64,000 bases of DNA. Source: Sporosarcina sp. ACRSL. Lineage in GTDB: Bacteria > Bacillota > Bacilli > Bacillales_A > Planococcaceae. Shown here one piece after another: positions 8,776 through 17,956 of this stretch. The notes beneath the pieces were generated by a model. The model did not search any database and was not told the DNA's origin. It saw only the letters and a list, made by a program, of their open reading frames with translations. Location: NCBI RefSeq assembly GCF_022346605.1, contig NZ_JAKRNT010000001.1, positions 310,001 to 374,000 of the forward strand, in the 5' to 3' direction. Each line of letters begins with the position of its first letter. Position 1 is the first letter of the stretch. The translations under genes and the position numbers were made by a program.

Positions 8776-8886
8776 AGCGGAAGGCGGCGACTCCTGCGGG
8801 AAAAGCGTCAGCAGAAGACCCCGCAACGAAGCGAAGCGTAGTGAGGAGGCTGAGGCGACGCCCGCGGAAAGCGTCCGCCTGGAGCG
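8776..8886 (+). repeat. GC-rich palindromic repeat, family 1, copy between fabG and acpP
   Basis: The copy begins GCGGAAGGCGGCGACTCCTG and ends GCGTCCGCCTGGAGCG. The outer arms GGCGG..CCTGCGGG and CCCGCGGAAAGCGTCCGCC can pair into a long imperfect hairpin. The interior is variable and has its own inverted segments. It may contribute to transcription termination or mRNA stability between fabG and acpP, but there is no downstream T-run. Confidence 0.85.
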
Positions 8887-8921
8887 TGCTCCCTATAAAG
8901 TATTATTGAAGGGAGGTGACT

Positions 8922-9158
8922 ATGTTGTCAGTACTTGAACGTGTAACGAAAGTAGTTGTCGACCGTCTTGGTGTCGATGAAAGCGAAGTGAAACCTGAAG
9001 CTTCTTTCCGTGATGATCTTGGCGCAGACTCTTTGGATGTCGTTGAGCTAGTTATGGAACTAGAAGATGAATTCGATATGGAAATTTCCGATGACGATGC
9101 TGAAAAGATCGGAACTGTCGGTGATGCAGTGAAATATATCGAAGAAAAAGTAAAATAA
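8922..9158 (+). CDS. acpP: Acyl carrier protein
   Basis: The acidic product of 78 residues carries the growing acyl chain on 4'-phosphopantetheine attached to the Ser of GADSLD (about residue 37). [17 protein letters not shown] is the conserved helix that contacts fatty-acid-synthase enzymes. GGGAGGTGA precedes both ATG 8922 and TTG 8925. ATG gives 5 bp spacing and TTG gives 8 bp, so a one-residue uncertainty remains. Separation from fabG by a repeat suggests an additional own promoter, as ACP is needed in excess, but I see no convincing one. Confidence 0.95.
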   Translation: MLSVLERVTKVVVDRLGVDESEVKPEASFRDDLGADSLDVVELVMELEDEFDMEISDDDAEKIGTVGDAVKYIEEKVK

Positions 9159-9266
9159 TTTTAGTAGTATTCCGAAAATCGGGCGCGTAATTATATACGT
9201 ATTTCCCTTGAGATGCTTTCAACCTTTCTCGCAAAACGAAAGGCGTGAAAGTATCTCTTTTCGGTT

Positions 9267-9295
9267 TTGCATGTATCGCTATAACCATGTAAAAT
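9267..9295 (+). promoter_or_regulatory. Probable promoter of rnc
   Basis: TTGCAT (9267-9272) and TAAAAT (9290-9295) have a 17-bp spacer. The predicted transcription start near 9302 lies after ATG 9299 and so argues for translation from 9329. Confidence 0.6.
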
Positions 9296-9328
9296 TAAAT
9301 GGACTATGATGTGAAAGGCAGATTCTTG

Positions 9329-10096
9329 ATGACAAATAAACGGAATGTAAAAAGTAAATACCCAACAGTCCCTCTTCCTAGTGAAGTTCGGAAAAAGTTC
9401 GAAGACCTCCAAAAACGTCTCGACATCCATTTTAACGATGTATCGCTTCTTTATAATGCATTCACTCATTCGTCCTATGTCAATGAACACCGCCGTAAGA
9501 ATTTTACGGATAACGAACGACTCGAATTCCTTGGAGATGCCGTTTTGGAGCTTGGTGTATCACGCTACCTTTATGCGACTGAACCCAATATGAGTGAAGG
9601 AGAGTTGACGAAATTACGGGCTGCTATCGTTTGTGAGCCGTCACTCGTTAAATTTTCGAACGAACTTCAATTCGGTGAATTCATTTTGCTTGGTAAAGGT
9701 GAAGAACAGACTGGCGGCAGATTGCGCCCGGCATTGCTTGCGGACGTTTTTGAGGCGTATATTGGAGCTCTATTTTTGGATCAAGGTATGGAACCGGTTA
9801 CCCGATTCCTTGAAAAAATTGTATTCCCTAAAATTGGGGACGGTGCTTTTTCGCATGTGATGGATTATAAGAGCCGCTTACAGGAAATTGTGCAGCAATC
9901 GAACAGCGGCAACCTGAATTATGAAATCGTCGAAGAAAAAGGTCCTGCGCATGCGAAAAAGTTTGTCACCGTCGTTAGGTTGGAAAATCGTGAATTAGGG
10001 ACCGGAATCGGTAGGTCGAAAAAAGAAGCCGAGCAGGAAGCGGCCCGTCAAGCCATCCAAGTATTAAAAGGTAATGAGGCCGAAGGGGAGAACTGA
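9329..10096 (+). CDS. rnc: Ribonuclease III
   Basis: RNase III cleaves double-stranded RNA in rRNA and mRNA processing. The 255-residue product has the catalytic signature [13 protein letters not shown], further acidic residues in [13 protein letters not shown], and a C-terminal dsRNA-binding domain (about 180-250, GPAHAKKF and [12 protein letters not shown]). I chose ATG 9329 with GAAAGG upstream. The longer frame from ATG 9299 has no ribosome binding site and would begin before the predicted transcript. The stop is 2 bp before smc, so rnc-smc-ftsY form one unit as in B. subtilis. Confidence 0.95.
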   Translation: MTNKRNVKSKYPTVPLPSEVRKKFEDLQKRLDIHFNDVSLLYNAFTHSSYVNEHRRKNFTDNERLEFLGDAVLELGVSRYLYATEPNMSEGELTKLRAAIVCEPSLVKFSNELQFGEFILLGKGEEQTGGRLRPALLADVFEAYIGALFLDQGMEPVTRFLEKIVFPKIGDGAFSHVMDYKSRLQEIVQQSNSGNLNYEIVEEKGPAHAKKFVTVVRLENRELGTGIGRSKKEAEQEAARQAIQVLKGNEAEGEN

Positions 10097-10098
10097 TT

Positions 10099-13000
10099 GT
10101 GTTTCTGAAAAGAGTAGAAATTATCGGGTTCAAATCATTTGCCGAACGGATCGGCATAGATTTCGTCCCCGGCGTGACAGCCATCGTAGGACCGAATGGC
10201 AGTGGAAAAAGTAATATTACCGATGCGATCCGTTGGGTGCTCGGTGAACAATCGGCTAAATCTCTTCGTGGTGCAAAGATGGAAGATGTCATTTTTGCAG
10301 GAAGTGATTCCCGCAAGCCGCTCAATTATGCGGAAGTGACATTGATTCTCGATAATACGAATGGGCTTTTTCCGTTAGATTACACAGAAATCAGCGTAAG
10401 CCGCCGTGTCTTCCGCTCTGGTGAAAGTAATTACTTATTGAACGGGCAACAATGCCGATTGAAGGATATCAATGATGTCTTCATGGATTCAGGATTAGGG
10501 AAGGAAGCCTTTTCAATCATTTCTCAAGGTCGTGTAGACGAAATCTTGAATAGCAGACCAGAGGATCGTAGAAGTATCTTTGATGAAGCCGCAGGAGTAT
10601 TGAAATATAAAACGCGTAAGAGGAAAGCGGAGCATAAGCTTTTTGAAACCGAGGACAATTTAGATCGCGTCCTTGATATTTTGAAAGAACTGGACACGAG
10701 GATTGGACCACTCGAAAAAAACGCAGAAGCTGCGGAAAGACATCAGTTGTTATCGACAGAAATTCGTGAAGCAGATGTCCGACTCTTGAATTATGACGGT
10801 GCAAAGTTACGTGAAGAAATTATTGCGAAAACTAGACTGCTTGAGGAAAAACGGTTGAAACGAGAGCAGTTGGTCGCAGACATTACGAAAGCCGAACAAC
10901 AATCGAACATGTATAAAACGCAATTGGCGGAAATCGACCGAAAGATTGAGATGCTTCAAAAGCAATTGGTGGAAATTAGTGCGGAAGCTGAAAAGTGGGA
11001 AGGTCGCCGCCTATTATCATTAGAGAAACAAAAGAATTCAGAGCAACAAATCAATCGCATCGAGCAAGAATTGGCTTTGTCTCATAAGGATAAAGAAGGT
11101 CTTACCGTCAAATTGGCTGCTGCAAAAGAGAAATTGGCCATAACAGAATCCTCCTTGGAAAAAATCACTTCAGAAATGAATGAAATTGCCCATATATTGA
11201 AGAGGTCGGCGAAAGAGACCGAAGCGGAGATTGATGAACTGAAGTCATCCTATATCGAAATGTTGAACGAAGAAGCGACTATTCGCAATGACTTAAAGCA
11301 TATCGATGAGCGGATGCAAGGAGAAAAGACATCCACTGTCCGCATTTCAGAGCGAACTTCCTTCTTGAAAAACAAGCTTCAAGAGTTGAAAGGAACTAGG
11401 TCTGTCCATTCGACTGAACTCTCATCTATGCGAGAGAAAAAAGAAAAAGCAGAAGTGGCTTTCAAGCAGTCAGAAAAACTTTTTCGTGAAGCGGAAGAAG
11501 AACTGAGAATCCAGCAGCAATTCATGCAAAACGCAATGAACAAACAGTCAGAAATGCAAGGAAGACTGAGAGTGCTTCAAAGTTTGGAGGAGGACTTCTC
11601 TGGATTCTACTCAGGTGTCAGAGCCGTACTTATTGCAGCGAAAGAAGGAAGAGTACGTGGTGTCGATGGCGCAGTAGCAGAACTCATCACAGTTGAGGAT
11701 CCTTATATAAAGGCAATTGAAACCGCTCTAGGTGGGGCGATGCAACATATCGTTACATCGACAGAAATGGAAGCGCGAAATGCAATCGGTTATTTAAAAC
11801 AGAAAAATGCCGGTCGAGCGACGTTTTTACCTCGTGACGTCATAAAATCTAGGAAACTTCCAGTGGCGTCACTCCGCATCGTGGAACAACATCCGGAATT
11901 CATCGGAACCGCGGATCTACTTGTGAAGACAGATTCCGCCTTTTCGCACATTACGGAAAATCTACTTGGAATGACGGTCGTTGCTAAAACGTTAGCCGGA
12001 GCATCTACCATTGCCAAAATGTTAGGATATAAATTCCGAATCGTAACGCTCGATGGAGATGTCGTCAATGCTGGCGGTTCTCTTACTGGTGGAGGTGCGA
12101 AAGGCCAATCAACAGTATTTTCAAGAAAAGCAGAATTGGAGACGCTTAGCGCACAACTTTCCAAAATGTCAAACTCTATGGAAAAAGCATCCGGTAAAAT
12201 TAGTGAATCAAAAATGTCAGTCGCTCAGCATATGCATGACACAGAAAAATATCGGCAGCTACGAGATAGCATTCAAGAGGAATTGATTAATGTCGACTCG
12301 GTCGTACGGGAACTGGACATTGAAATCAGAACGGTCGAATCGGAGATTTCTTTAGCCGAAAAAGGGATTGCCGGTTCTGAAAGTGTCGGTGCTGAACTGC
12401 AAAACAAGAAAGAGACATTGCTAAGTCGACATGAATCAATAAAATCTTCGTTGGAATCAACCCAAAAAGAAATTGAAACACTCGAACGGTTGGCTGCAGA
12501 TCGGCGGAACGAAGAAGCAGCGTTAATGTCGAAAAATAGCGCGCTCAGAGAGCAGGCTGCGATACTTCGTGAACAAAAAGGACATCAACAGTCAACGATT
12601 GCGGAAATGGAGCTATCACTACGTCAACTCGAGGAGAAAATGGCTGCCTTACAATCTGATCGGGAATTATACGTCGAGCGTGAAATGGGCATCGAACTAA
12701 CTCCGGAAGAAATTGCGGCCCAAATCGAACGCTCGGTGGCGGAAAAGTCGAAGATTGAACAATCATTATCTGAGGAACGAGGCAGTCGTATTCAAATTGC
12801 GGACGCGCTAGAGAAGCAGGAAGAGATCTTAAAATCTCTTCGCCTCGAAGAAGGGAAGGCCGTCTCTTCTTTAAATGAAATAAATGTAGCGGTTTCACGT
12901 CTTGAAGTGAAATACGAGTCCATTACAAATCGATTATTGGATGAATATGGCCTCTACCCTGATTTTGATTCGAACTATGATTTTGATGTAGATGCTACTA

Positions 13001-13656
13001 GAAATCGGGTCGAGCAATTGAAAAGCGATATCGAATCACTCGGTTCAGTCAATCCGAGCGCTATCGAGGAGTTCAAGGAAGTCGCAGAGCGCCATGCGTT
13101 TTTAACGGAACAGCGGAACGATTTACTCGAAGCGAAAAACACGCTGAACGAAGCGATGTCCGAAATGGATCGTGAAATGGAAATGCGTTTCGGAACTACA
13201 TTCAATGCGGTTCGGAATCGGTTCCATTCCGTTTTCAAAGAAATGTTTGGTGGCGGGGATGCGGATCTGATCTTAACCGACCCTGACAACTTACTGGAAA
13301 CAGGAGTTGAAATCGTTGCAAGGCCTCCTGGGAAAAAGCTGCAAAACTTGAGTCTACTCTCAGGTGGTGAAAGGGCACTGACAGCTATTACTTTGTTGTT
13401 TGCAATCATCGAAGTGCGTCCTGTCCCGTTTTGCATTTTGGACGAAGTCGAGGCGGCGCTCGACGAAGCGAACGTCATCCGGTACAGTAAGTACTTGAAG
13501 AAGTTCTCGGACAATACCCAATTTATCGTCATCACCCACCGAAAAGGGACGATGGAAGGGGCAGATGTCCTTTATGGAATTACAATGCAGGAATCTGGAG
13601 TGTCGAAGCTGATTTCGGTAAAGCTTTCTGAAGTTCCTGCTGAAGTGCTGAGCTAA
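10099..13656 (+). CDS. smc: Chromosome segregation ATPase SMC
   Basis: The 1185-residue protein has the full SMC layout: N-terminal Walker A (GPNGSGKSN), a long coiled coil (about 165-500), a hinge (about 515-670, with GGSLTGGG at its end), a returning coiled coil, and a C-terminal ATPase half with LSGGERALTA and Walker B CILDEVEAALDEAN. It forms condensin with ScpA and ScpB, which are not in this window. GTG 10099 follows GGGGAG at the end of rnc. Confidence 0.97.
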   Translation: MFLKRVEIIGFKSFAERIGIDFVPGVTAIVGPNGSGKSNITDAIRWVLGEQSAKSLRGAKMEDVIFAGSDSRKPLNYAEVTLILDNTNGLFPLDYTEISVSRRVFRSGESNYLLNGQQCRLKDINDVFMDSGLGKEAFSIISQGRVDEILNSRPEDRRSIFDEAAGVLKYKTRKRKAEHKLFETEDNLDRVLDILKELDTRIGPLEKNAEAAERHQLLSTEIREADVRLLNYDGAKLREEIIAKTRLLEEKRLKREQLVADITKAEQQSNMYKTQLAEIDRKIEMLQKQLVEISAEAEKWEGRRLLSLEKQKNSEQQINRIEQELALSHKDKEGLTVKLAAAKEKLAITESSLEKITSEMNEIAHILKRSAKETEAEIDELKSSYIEMLNEEATIRNDLKHIDERMQGEKTSTVRISERTSFLKNKLQELKGTRSVHSTELSSMREKKEKAEVAFKQSEKLFREAEEELRIQQQFMQNAMNKQSEMQGRLRVLQSLEEDFSGFYSGVRAVLIAAKEGRVRGVDGAVAELITVEDPYIKAIETALGGAMQHIVTSTEMEARNAIGYLKQKNAGRATFLPRDVIKSRKLPVASLRIVEQHPEFIGTADLLVKTDSAFSHITENLLGMTVVAKTLAGASTIAKMLGYKFRIVTLDGDVVNAGGSLTGGGAKGQSTVFSRKAELETLSAQLSKMSNSMEKASGKISESKMSVAQHMHDTEKYRQLRDSIQEELINVDSVVRELDIEIRTVESEISLAEKGIAGSESVGAELQNKKETLLSRHESIKSSLESTQKEIETLERLAADRRNEEAALMSKNSALREQAAILREQKGHQQSTIAEMELSLRQLEEKMAALQSDRELYVEREMGIELTPEEIAAQIERSVAEKSKIEQSLSEERGSRIQIADALEKQEEILKSLRLEEGKAVSSLNEINVAVSRLEVKYESITNRLLDEYGLYPDFDSNYDFDVDATRNRVEQLKSDIESLGSVNPSAIEEFKEVAERHAFLTEQRNDLLEAKNTLNEAMSEMDREMEMRFGTTFNAVRNRFHSVFKEMFGGGDADLILTDPDNLLETGVEIVARPPGKKLQNLSLLSGGERALTAITLLFAIIEVRPVPFCILDEVEAALDEANVIRYSKYLKKFSDNTQFIVITHRKGTMEGADVLYGITMQESGVSKLISVKLSEVPAEVLS

Positions 13657-13690
13657 GATAGACAGTAATAGAAAAAAGGAGAGAGTCGGA

Positions 13691-14680
13691 TTGTCTTTTT
13701 TTAAGAAGCTGAAAGAGAAGATCACGGGAACAAATGAAGCGGTAACTGAGAAATTCAAGGATGGTCTTTCGAAGACCCGGAATTCATTCACGTCAAAAGT
13801 GAATGATCTAGTTGCTCGTTTCCGTGAAGTCGACGAGGAATTTTTTGAAGAACTTGAAGAATTGTTGTTGCAGGCAGACGTCGGCGTCGAAACGGTTATG
13901 GAACTTGTCGATCAATTGAAATGGGAAGTTCAAAGGAAAAACATTAAAAATACTGAAGGCATCCAATCGCTTATTTCAGAAAAGCTTGTGGAAATATATA
14001 AGGATGGCGAAGAGCTCGATATCGATTTAAACATGCAAGATGACTTAACTGTCATTTTGATGGTAGGAGTAAACGGTGTAGGTAAAACGACTACGATCGG
14101 TAAGCTTGCAGCCCGCCTGAAAGCGGAAGGGAAAACAGTCATGCTTGCAGCGGGGGATACGTTCCGTGCAGGAGCAATCGACCAGCTTGTCGTTTGGGGC
14201 GAACGGGTAGGTGTCGAAGTAATTAAGCAATCGGAAGGATCTGATCCGGCCGCTGTGATGTATGATGCAGTTCGCGCAGCGAAAAACCGAAAAGTCGATG
14301 TATTGATCTGCGATACAGCCGGCAGATTGCAAAACAAAGTTAACTTGATGAATGAGCTTGAGAAAGTACACCGTGTAATCGGTAAGGAAATTGAAGGAGC
14401 TCCGCATGAAGTATTACTTGCGCTCGATGCGACGACTGGTCAAAATGCATTAGTTCAGGCGCATACGTTCAAAGAGGCGACAAATGTGACTGGAATCGTT
14501 CTTACGAAGCTTGACGGAACGGCCAAAGGAGGCATTGTTTTAGCGATCCGCAACAAACTCAAAATCCCTGTGAAATTCGTCGGTCTCGGCGAGGGCATGG
14601 ACGATCTTCAACCTTTTGATCCTGAGAAATATGTATACGGACTTTTTGCAGAAGGATTGGAGAAGGAAGCCGGGGAGTAA
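13691..14680 (+). CDS. ftsY: Signal recognition particle receptor FtsY
   Basis: FtsY is the membrane-associated SRP receptor GTPase. The 329-residue product has a short charged N-terminus, an N domain helical bundle (about 20-100) and a G domain with GVNGVGKTTT, DTAGRLQ and TKLDGTAKGG. TTG 13691 follows AAAAGGAGAGAGTCGGA. It follows smc by 34 bp. A separate promoter lies downstream of it, before ylxM-ffh. Confidence 0.96.
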   Translation: MSFFKKLKEKITGTNEAVTEKFKDGLSKTRNSFTSKVNDLVARFREVDEEFFEELEELLLQADVGVETVMELVDQLKWEVQRKNIKNTEGIQSLISEKLVEIYKDGEELDIDLNMQDDLTVILMVGVNGVGKTTTIGKLAARLKAEGKTVMLAAGDTFRAGAIDQLVVWGERVGVEVIKQSEGSDPAAVMYDAVRAAKNRKVDVLICDTAGRLQNKVNLMNELEKVHRVIGKEIEGAPHEVLLALDATTGQNALVQAHTFKEATNVTGIVLTKLDGTAKGGIVLAIRNKLKIPVKFVGLGEGMDDLQPFDPEKYVYGLFAEGLEKEAGE

Positions 14681-14722
14681 AAAAAATCAGCTCTATCCTT
14701 TTGAGCATTCAAGTATTTTTAC

Positions 14723-14751
14723 TTGACAGATAGATCCGGGCGTACTAAACT
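14723..14751 (+). promoter_or_regulatory. Probable sigma-A promoter of ylxM-ffh
   Basis: A perfect TTGACA (14723-14728) is followed after 17 bp by TAAACT (14746-14751), 20 bp before the ylxM ATG. This is one of the best promoter matches in the window. Confidence 0.7.
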
Positions 14752-14771
14752 GGCAGTGGGAGGCGGAGTGG

Positions 14772-15104
14772 ATGCTTGAAAAAACGACACGCGTCAACTT
14801 CCTCTATGATTTCTATCAGACATTGTTGACCGACAAACAGCGGGTTTATATGCAGCTTTATTACCTTGACGACCTATCCCTTGGCGAAATTGCTGAAGAG
14901 TATGGAGTGTCTAGGCAAGCTGTCTATGACAATGTCCGAAGAACGGAAGCTATGCTGGAAGACTATGAAAACAAACTGAAGCTTTTCTCCAAATTCCGTA
15001 AACGGATGGAGATTATCGATCAGCTTGAACGTCTTGTGCTCGACAATGATGAAGCATCCGAAGAAGTACGGATGCTGTTGAACGCATTGAAAGATCATGA
15101 ATAG
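14772..15104 (+). CDS. ylxM: YlxM-family helix-turn-helix protein, putative SRP-associated factor
   Basis: The 110-residue product carries a sigma-70 region 4-like helix-turn-helix (about 20-65, [20 protein letters not shown]) and a charged helical tail. YlxM proteins are encoded directly before ffh in Gram-positive bacteria and have been linked to the SRP pathway (family knowledge). The distance to ffh is 12 bp, so they are cotranscribed. The start is ATG 14772, after GGGAGGCGGAGTGG. Confidence 0.92.
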   Translation: MLEKTTRVNFLYDFYQTLLTDKQRVYMQLYYLDDLSLGEIAEEYGVSRQAVYDNVRRTEAMLEDYENKLKLFSKFRKRMEIIDQLERLVLDNDEASEEVRMLLNALKDHE

Positions 15105-15116
15105 GGGGTTCTATGC

Positions 15117-16472
15117 ATGGCATTTGAAGGTTTGGCCCAGCGCCTGCAAGGGACGCTTCAGAAAATAAAGGGCAAAGGTAAAATTAGTGAGGCTGACGTC
15201 AAGGAGATGATGCGTGAAGTTCGATTTGCGCTTATCGAAGCCGACGTCAATTTGAAAGTCGTAAAAGAATTTGTCAAAACGGTCAGCGAGCGGGCTGTCG
15301 GCCAGGACGTCATGAAAAGCTTGACACCTGGGCAACAAGTCGTAAAAATCGTCAAGGACGAACTGACGAATTTGATGGGCGGAGAACAGAACCCAATTCA
15401 ATTTGCAAGGAAATCACCAACTGTCATTATGATGGTCGGTTTGCAAGGGGCCGGGAAAACAACGACAACTGGAAAGCTCGCGACAGTTCTCAGAAAACGG
15501 CATAATAAAAAGCCACTGCTTGTGGCGGCGGATGTTTACCGTCCAGCAGCGATCCAACAATTAGAAACTCTCGGAAAACAATTGACGATGCCAGTCTTCT
15601 CAATGGGCACAGATGTCTCTCCGGTTGAAATTGCGCGACAAGCGCTAGCGGAAGCTGAGAAAGAACATCATGATGTCGTAATCATCGACACGGCGGGCCG
15701 TTTACATGTCGATGAAAATCTCATGCAGGAATTAAAGGATATCCGAGCATTGAGCAAACCTGACGAAGTATTCCTTGTTGTCGATGCGATGACGGGACAG
15801 GATGCCGTCAATGTGGCAAAGTCATTTGACGAAGCGATCGGCATAACTGGAGTCGTCCTGACAAAACTTGACGGCGACACGCGTGGTGGTGCGGCATTAT
15901 CAATCCGCTCCGTTACACAGAAGCCGATTAAATTTGTCGGTATGGGAGAGAAGATGGATGCCTTGGAACCATTCCATCCTGAGCGGATGGCCTCCCGGAT
16001 TTTAGGGATGGGCGACGTCATGTCGTTGATCGAAAAAGCTCAGGAAAGCGTCGACGAAGAGAAGGCGAAGGAGCTTGAACAGAAGTTCCGTACTCAAACA
16101 TTCACCCTCGATGACTTTTTGGATCAGCTTCAGCAAGTGAAAAAGATGGGGCCGCTTGATGAAATATTGAAGATGATGCCGGGCTTCAATAAAATCAAAG
16201 GACTTGAAAATGCCCAAGTCGATGAAAGTCAGATGGGGCGCGTCGAAGCGGTCATTAAATCTATGACCACTGCGGAGCGTACTACGCCTGAGATCATTAA
16301 TGCTAGCAGGCGTAAGCGGATTGCAAAAGGATCAGGAACCTCGATCCAGGAAGTGAACCGCCTCTTGAAACAATTCGAAGAGATGAAGAAAATGGTCAAG
16401 CAAATGACCAATATGCAACAAAAGGGCAAAAAGAAAATGAAAATGCCAGGTTTTGACTCTTTATTTAGGTAA
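15117..16472 (+). CDS. ffh: Signal recognition particle protein Ffh
   Basis: Ffh is the SRP54 GTPase that binds signal sequences and 4.5S/6S-type SRP RNA. The 451-residue product has an N domain (1-90), a G domain with GLQGAGKTTTTGKLA, DTAGRLH and TKLDGDTRGG, and a methionine-rich M domain from about 300 to the end (MKKMVKQMTNMQQKGKKKMK). ATG 15117 follows ATAGGGGG. A family 1 repeat follows the gene. Confidence 0.97.
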   Translation: MAFEGLAQRLQGTLQKIKGKGKISEADVKEMMREVRFALIEADVNLKVVKEFVKTVSERAVGQDVMKSLTPGQQVVKIVKDELTNLMGGEQNPIQFARKSPTVIMMVGLQGAGKTTTTGKLATVLRKRHNKKPLLVAADVYRPAAIQQLETLGKQLTMPVFSMGTDVSPVEIARQALAEAEKEHHDVVIIDTAGRLHVDENLMQELKDIRALSKPDEVFLVVDAMTGQDAVNVAKSFDEAIGITGVVLTKLDGDTRGGAALSIRSVTQKPIKFVGMGEKMDALEPFHPERMASRILGMGDVMSLIEKAQESVDEEKAKELEQKFRTQTFTLDDFLDQLQQVKKMGPLDEILKMMPGFNKIKGLENAQVDESQMGRVEAVIKSMTTAERTTPEIINASRRKRIAKGSGTSIQEVNRLLKQFEEMKKMVKQMTNMQQKGKKKMKMPGFDSLFR

Positions 16473-16522
16473 GAGAATTCTGTTTTGTATCGATATTGAT
16501 TTCTGGAAGCTACTTTGATTGT

Positions 16523-16632
16523 AGCGAAAGGCGGCGACTCCTGCGGGAAAAGCGTGTCCAGGTGAGACCCCGCAGACGCTTGCGTCGAGGAGGCTCACGG
16601 ACCGCCCGCGGAAAGCGTCCGCCTGGAGCGAA
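16523..16632 (+). repeat. GC-rich palindromic repeat, family 1, copy between ffh and rpsP
   Basis: It has the same arms as the other copies (GGCGGCGACTCCTGCGGGAA and CCCGCGGAAAGCGTCCGCC). The interior pairs internally: GTGAGACCCCGC.. against ..GAGGAGGCTCAC. It occupies the middle of the 292-bp ffh-rpsP gap. The rpsP promoter follows it. Confidence 0.85.
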
Positions 16633-16697
16633 AATCAATAATTCTAAAGCAAAAAAGTAAAAATCCCTTATAATTTTAAGGTGTTAAGAAAAAACAC

Positions 16698-16726
16698 TTT
16701 ACAAACATGAAAAACCTTGATAATAT
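16698..16726 (+). promoter_or_regulatory. Probable promoter of the rpsP operon
   Basis: TTTACA (16698-16703) and TAATAT (16721-16726) have a 17-bp spacer, 38 bp before the rpsP ATG. Confidence 0.65.
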
Positions 16727-16740
16727 ACTATCTTGTGTGA

Positions 16741-17037
<297 letters not shown>

Positions 17038-17052
17038 TCAGGAGGGGTGGAC

Positions 17053-17286
17053 ATGCAGCAGCTGATTGAAACGATTGTCAAACCTTTAGTCGATCATCCC
17101 GGAGATGTTCAGGTCGACAAAGATGAGCAACATCATCGAGTCACTTACAAACTTTCCGTTAATCCCGAAGATATGGGAAAAGTGATCGGAAAGCAAGGGC
17201 GTGTCGCAAAAGCGATACGAACTATTGTTTATTCAGCAGCAGGAAGTCGCCACGGTAAGAAAGTTTACCTAGATATCGTTGACTGA
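17053..17286 (+). CDS. khpA: KH-domain RNA-binding protein KhpA (YlqC)
   Basis: The 77-residue protein is essentially one KH domain with the GxxG loop in KVIGKQGRVAKAI. KhpA pairs with KhpB/Jag in Gram-positive bacteria to bind many RNAs and affects cell elongation (family knowledge). ATG 17053 has GGAGG 7 bp upstream. A GTG two codons earlier overlaps the ribosome binding site. It follows rpsP by 15 bp. A perfect hairpin GACTGAT/ATCAGTC (17281-17298) spans the stop codon. Confidence 0.95.
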   Translation: MQQLIETIVKPLVDHPGDVQVDKDEQHHRVTYKLSVNPEDMGKVIGKQGRVAKAIRTIVYSAAGSRHGKKVYLDIVD

Positions 17287-17325
17287 TTAACATCAGTCAT
17301 GGACTACAGGATTCTGGAGCAGGCG

Positions 17326-17382
17326 ATGAGCTTGCCCGGAACAAAGTCAAAAAAGGAGGGAGCTCATGTTCCTTCCTTTTTT
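17326..17382 (+). promoter_or_regulatory. Attenuator-like hairpin set between khpA and rimM
   Basis: A terminator-like stem AAAAAAGGAGGGA (17349-17361) pairs with TCCTTCCTTTTTT (17370-17382). An upstream ATGAGCT (17326-17332) is exactly complementary to AGCTCAT (17361-17367) in its loop, so the two structures exclude each other. The GGAGGG in the stem also precedes an ATG (17366) that opens a frame continuing into rimM. Function is inferred only. Confidence 0.5.
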
Positions 17383-17440
17383 GTCTACTTATAGAAGTGC
17401 ATCTATATCCATGTCCCTAATGAAAAGGAAGGTGTATTGT

Positions 17441-17956
17441 ATGCAATGGTTCAACGTCGGAAAAATTGTCAACACACACGGAATACACGGTGAGGTGCGT
17501 GTTATCTCGCGTACCGATTTTCCGGATGAACGGTATGCTGTCGGCAGTGAACTTTCATTATTCATGCCGAATGAAAAAAAGCCGATCAAACTGATTGTCT
17601 CAAGTCATCGTCGCCACAAAAACTTCGACCTTCTTACGTTCGAAGGCCATATTAATATTAATGATGTGGAAAAATACAGGGATGGCATATTAAAAGTATC
17701 TGAAAAACAGCTTGGAGAATTGGATGAAGACGAATTCTACTACCATGAAATAATTGGTTGCACTGTCATTACAGATGGTGGCGAAGAAATCGGCGAAGTG
17801 ACGGATATACTAGCGACAGGGGCCAATGATGTATGGACTGTGACCCCTAAAACGGGAAAACCTCATTATATCCCATATATCCACGATGTCGTCAAAGAAA
17901 TCGATATTGACAAGAAACAAATTATTATCGAGCCGATGGAAGGGCTACTTTCATGA
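17441..17956 (+). CDS. rimM: Ribosome maturation factor RimM
   Basis: RimM assists 30S head assembly and 16S processing near S19. The 171-residue product has the family N-terminus [21 protein letters not shown] cut here to its core [15 protein letters not shown] and a C-terminal PRC-barrel domain (about 95-170). ATG 17441 follows AAAGGAAGGTG. The frame is open 75 bp further upstream to ATG 17366, which has its own GGAGGG, but those 25 residues are not typical of RimM. It overlaps trmD by 4 bp. B. subtilis has ylqD between khpA and rimM; it is absent here. Confidence 0.95.
   Translation: MQWFNVGKIVNTHGIHGEVRVISRTDFPDERYAVGSELSLFMPNEKKPIKLIVSSHRRHKNFDLLTFEGHININDVEKYRDGILKVSEKQLGELDEDEFYYHEIIGCTVITDGGEEIGEVTDILATGANDVWTVTPKTGKPHYIPYIHDVVKEIDIDKKQIIIEPMEGLLS

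Noticed and set aside
9205-9262. Terminator after acpP
   Set aside because: CCTTTC/GAAAGG is a short stem with no following T-run.
9299-9328. Upstream ATG start of rnc
   Set aside because: It has no ribosome binding site, and the predicted promoter would start transcription after it.
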